NCBI GenBank assembly: GCA_016342755.1
Contig: JAEINS010000004.1
Location: forward strand, 207,840 to 271,839
Direction of reading: 5' to 3'
Length of the DNA stretch: 64,000 nt
Origin: Melioribacteraceae bacterium
GTDB lineage: Bacteria; Bacteroidota; Ignavibacteria; Ignavibacteriales; Melioribacteraceae
In this document: piece after piece, positions 63,823-64,000 of the stretch
Numbering within the stretch: the stretch's first letter is position 1
Layout of the letters: every line of letters starts with the position of its first letter
Notes under the pieces: model-generated
Told to the model about the DNA's origin: nothing
What the model saw: the letters and a program-made list of their open reading frames with translations, nothing else
The model's database searches: none
Position numbers and translations under genes: made by a program

Positions 63823-63853
63823 GAAACCCAATATTTTTAAAATATTGGGTTTC
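63823..63853 (+). terminator. Rho-independent terminator of the nucleobase operon
   Basis: GAAACCCAATATTTT pairs with AAAATATTGGGTTTC, a perfect 15-base stem, and seven T residues follow on the plus strand. Confidence 0.9.
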
Positions 63854-63859
63854 TTTTTT

Positions 63860-64000
63860 TTATTTAACAAACAACATTTTGTTAGTTTGAACAAAATCAT
63901 TTACTTGAATAATATAGAAGTAGATACCGCTTGAAAGATTACTTGCATCAAAGTTTGATGAGTATCTACCAGCACTTTTAACGCCATTAACTAACTCAGC
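63860..64000 (-). CDS. C-terminal end of a type IX secreted protein, cut by window edge
   Basis: The minus strand frame from the window edge to a TAA at 63862-63860 encodes the last 46 residues of a type IX sorting domain: AELVNGVKSAGRYSSNFDAS, then LSSGIYFYIIQVN and TNKMLFVK. It is nearly identical in protein, and closely similar in DNA, to the end of the gene at 54168-55910. The rest of the gene lies beyond the window. It converges with the nucleobase operon. Confidence 0.9.
   Translation of the reverse strand, partial: AELVNGVKSAGRYSSNFDASNLSSGIYFYIIQVNDFVQTNKMLFVK

Overview
The window is AT-rich bacterial chromosome, almost fully coding, and most likely from the Bacteroidota/Chlorobi side of the tree, with class Ignavibacteria as my best guess. 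The clues are type IX secretion C-terminal sorting domains of the YPNPFNP type on three proteins, a long-form IspG, a complete menaquinone pathway, sparse Shine-Dalgarno sites mixed with strong ones, several TTG starts, and a few upstream TAnnTTTG boxes like the Bacteroidota sigma -7 element. The class call is inference; no rRNA or marker gene search was possible. I see no tRNA, rRNA, CRISPR array, prophage or classical insertion sequence.

Layout. 1-2.0 kb: an edge-truncated unknown gene, then a small redox set (DUF6132 membrane protein, DUF1858 protein, TlpA-like thioredoxin). 2.3-8.5 kb: a GT4 glycosyltransferase, a 7TM-PAS histidine kinase, an MlaF-like ABC ATPase, RadA and a DUF2279 protein. 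8.5-15.7 kb (minus): a coiled-coil zinc-ribbon protein and Nif3; then IspG followed directly by a histidine-rich small protein, an acidic/His-rich lipoprotein and a ZnuD-like TonB receptor, which together look like a zinc uptake set. 15.9-19.3 kb: DnaG primase and a cytoplasmic GH13 enzyme. 19.3-22.1 kb is an accessory island: REP-like palindromes, a type IX secreted protein, a RAYT transposase framed by its own inverted repeats, a truncated gene next to it and a MITE-like element. 22.1-30.9 kb: dGTPase, a kinase with an NMT1/THI5-type solute-binding sensor, an RRM protein, a small membrane protein, ClpB and a YwqK/MORN-variant repeat protein.

31-40.2 kb is a menaquinone locus: menF-menD-menH, menB and menA-menC-menE on the minus strand, plus a hotdog thioesterase (probable DHNA-CoA hydrolase) and a SecD-head-like lipoprotein on the plus strand. 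Only the final methyltransferase (MenG/UbiE) is absent. 40.3-51.1 kb: a YgjP-type metallopeptidase, PrmA, DacB, a TatD-radical SAM fusion, CoaD, RsmD, a PilM-like/pseudopilin-like/ComEA group, and dnaJ-grpE-hrcA without dnaK. 51.3 kb: PurM.

52.3-64 kb: a second repeat-rich promoter region that shares sequence blocks with the one at 19.7 kb but in the opposite order, a beta-propeller-like lipoprotein, a large type IX secreted protein, a metallopeptidase/beta-propeller/outer-membrane barrel protein paired with a BamB-like lipoprotein, and a nucleobase uptake operon (UraA-type permease, Tsx-like DUF5020 channel, AzgA/PbuG-type permease). The window ends inside another type IX secreted protein gene on the minus strand.

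The most unusual items are the shuffled TTAGGG-palindrome promoter blocks, the metallopeptidase-propeller-barrel protein with its BamB-like partner, the zinc set trailing IspG, the TatD-radical SAM fusion, and the lone SecD-head lipoprotein inside the menaquinone locus. None is proven to be a new system from sequence alone.
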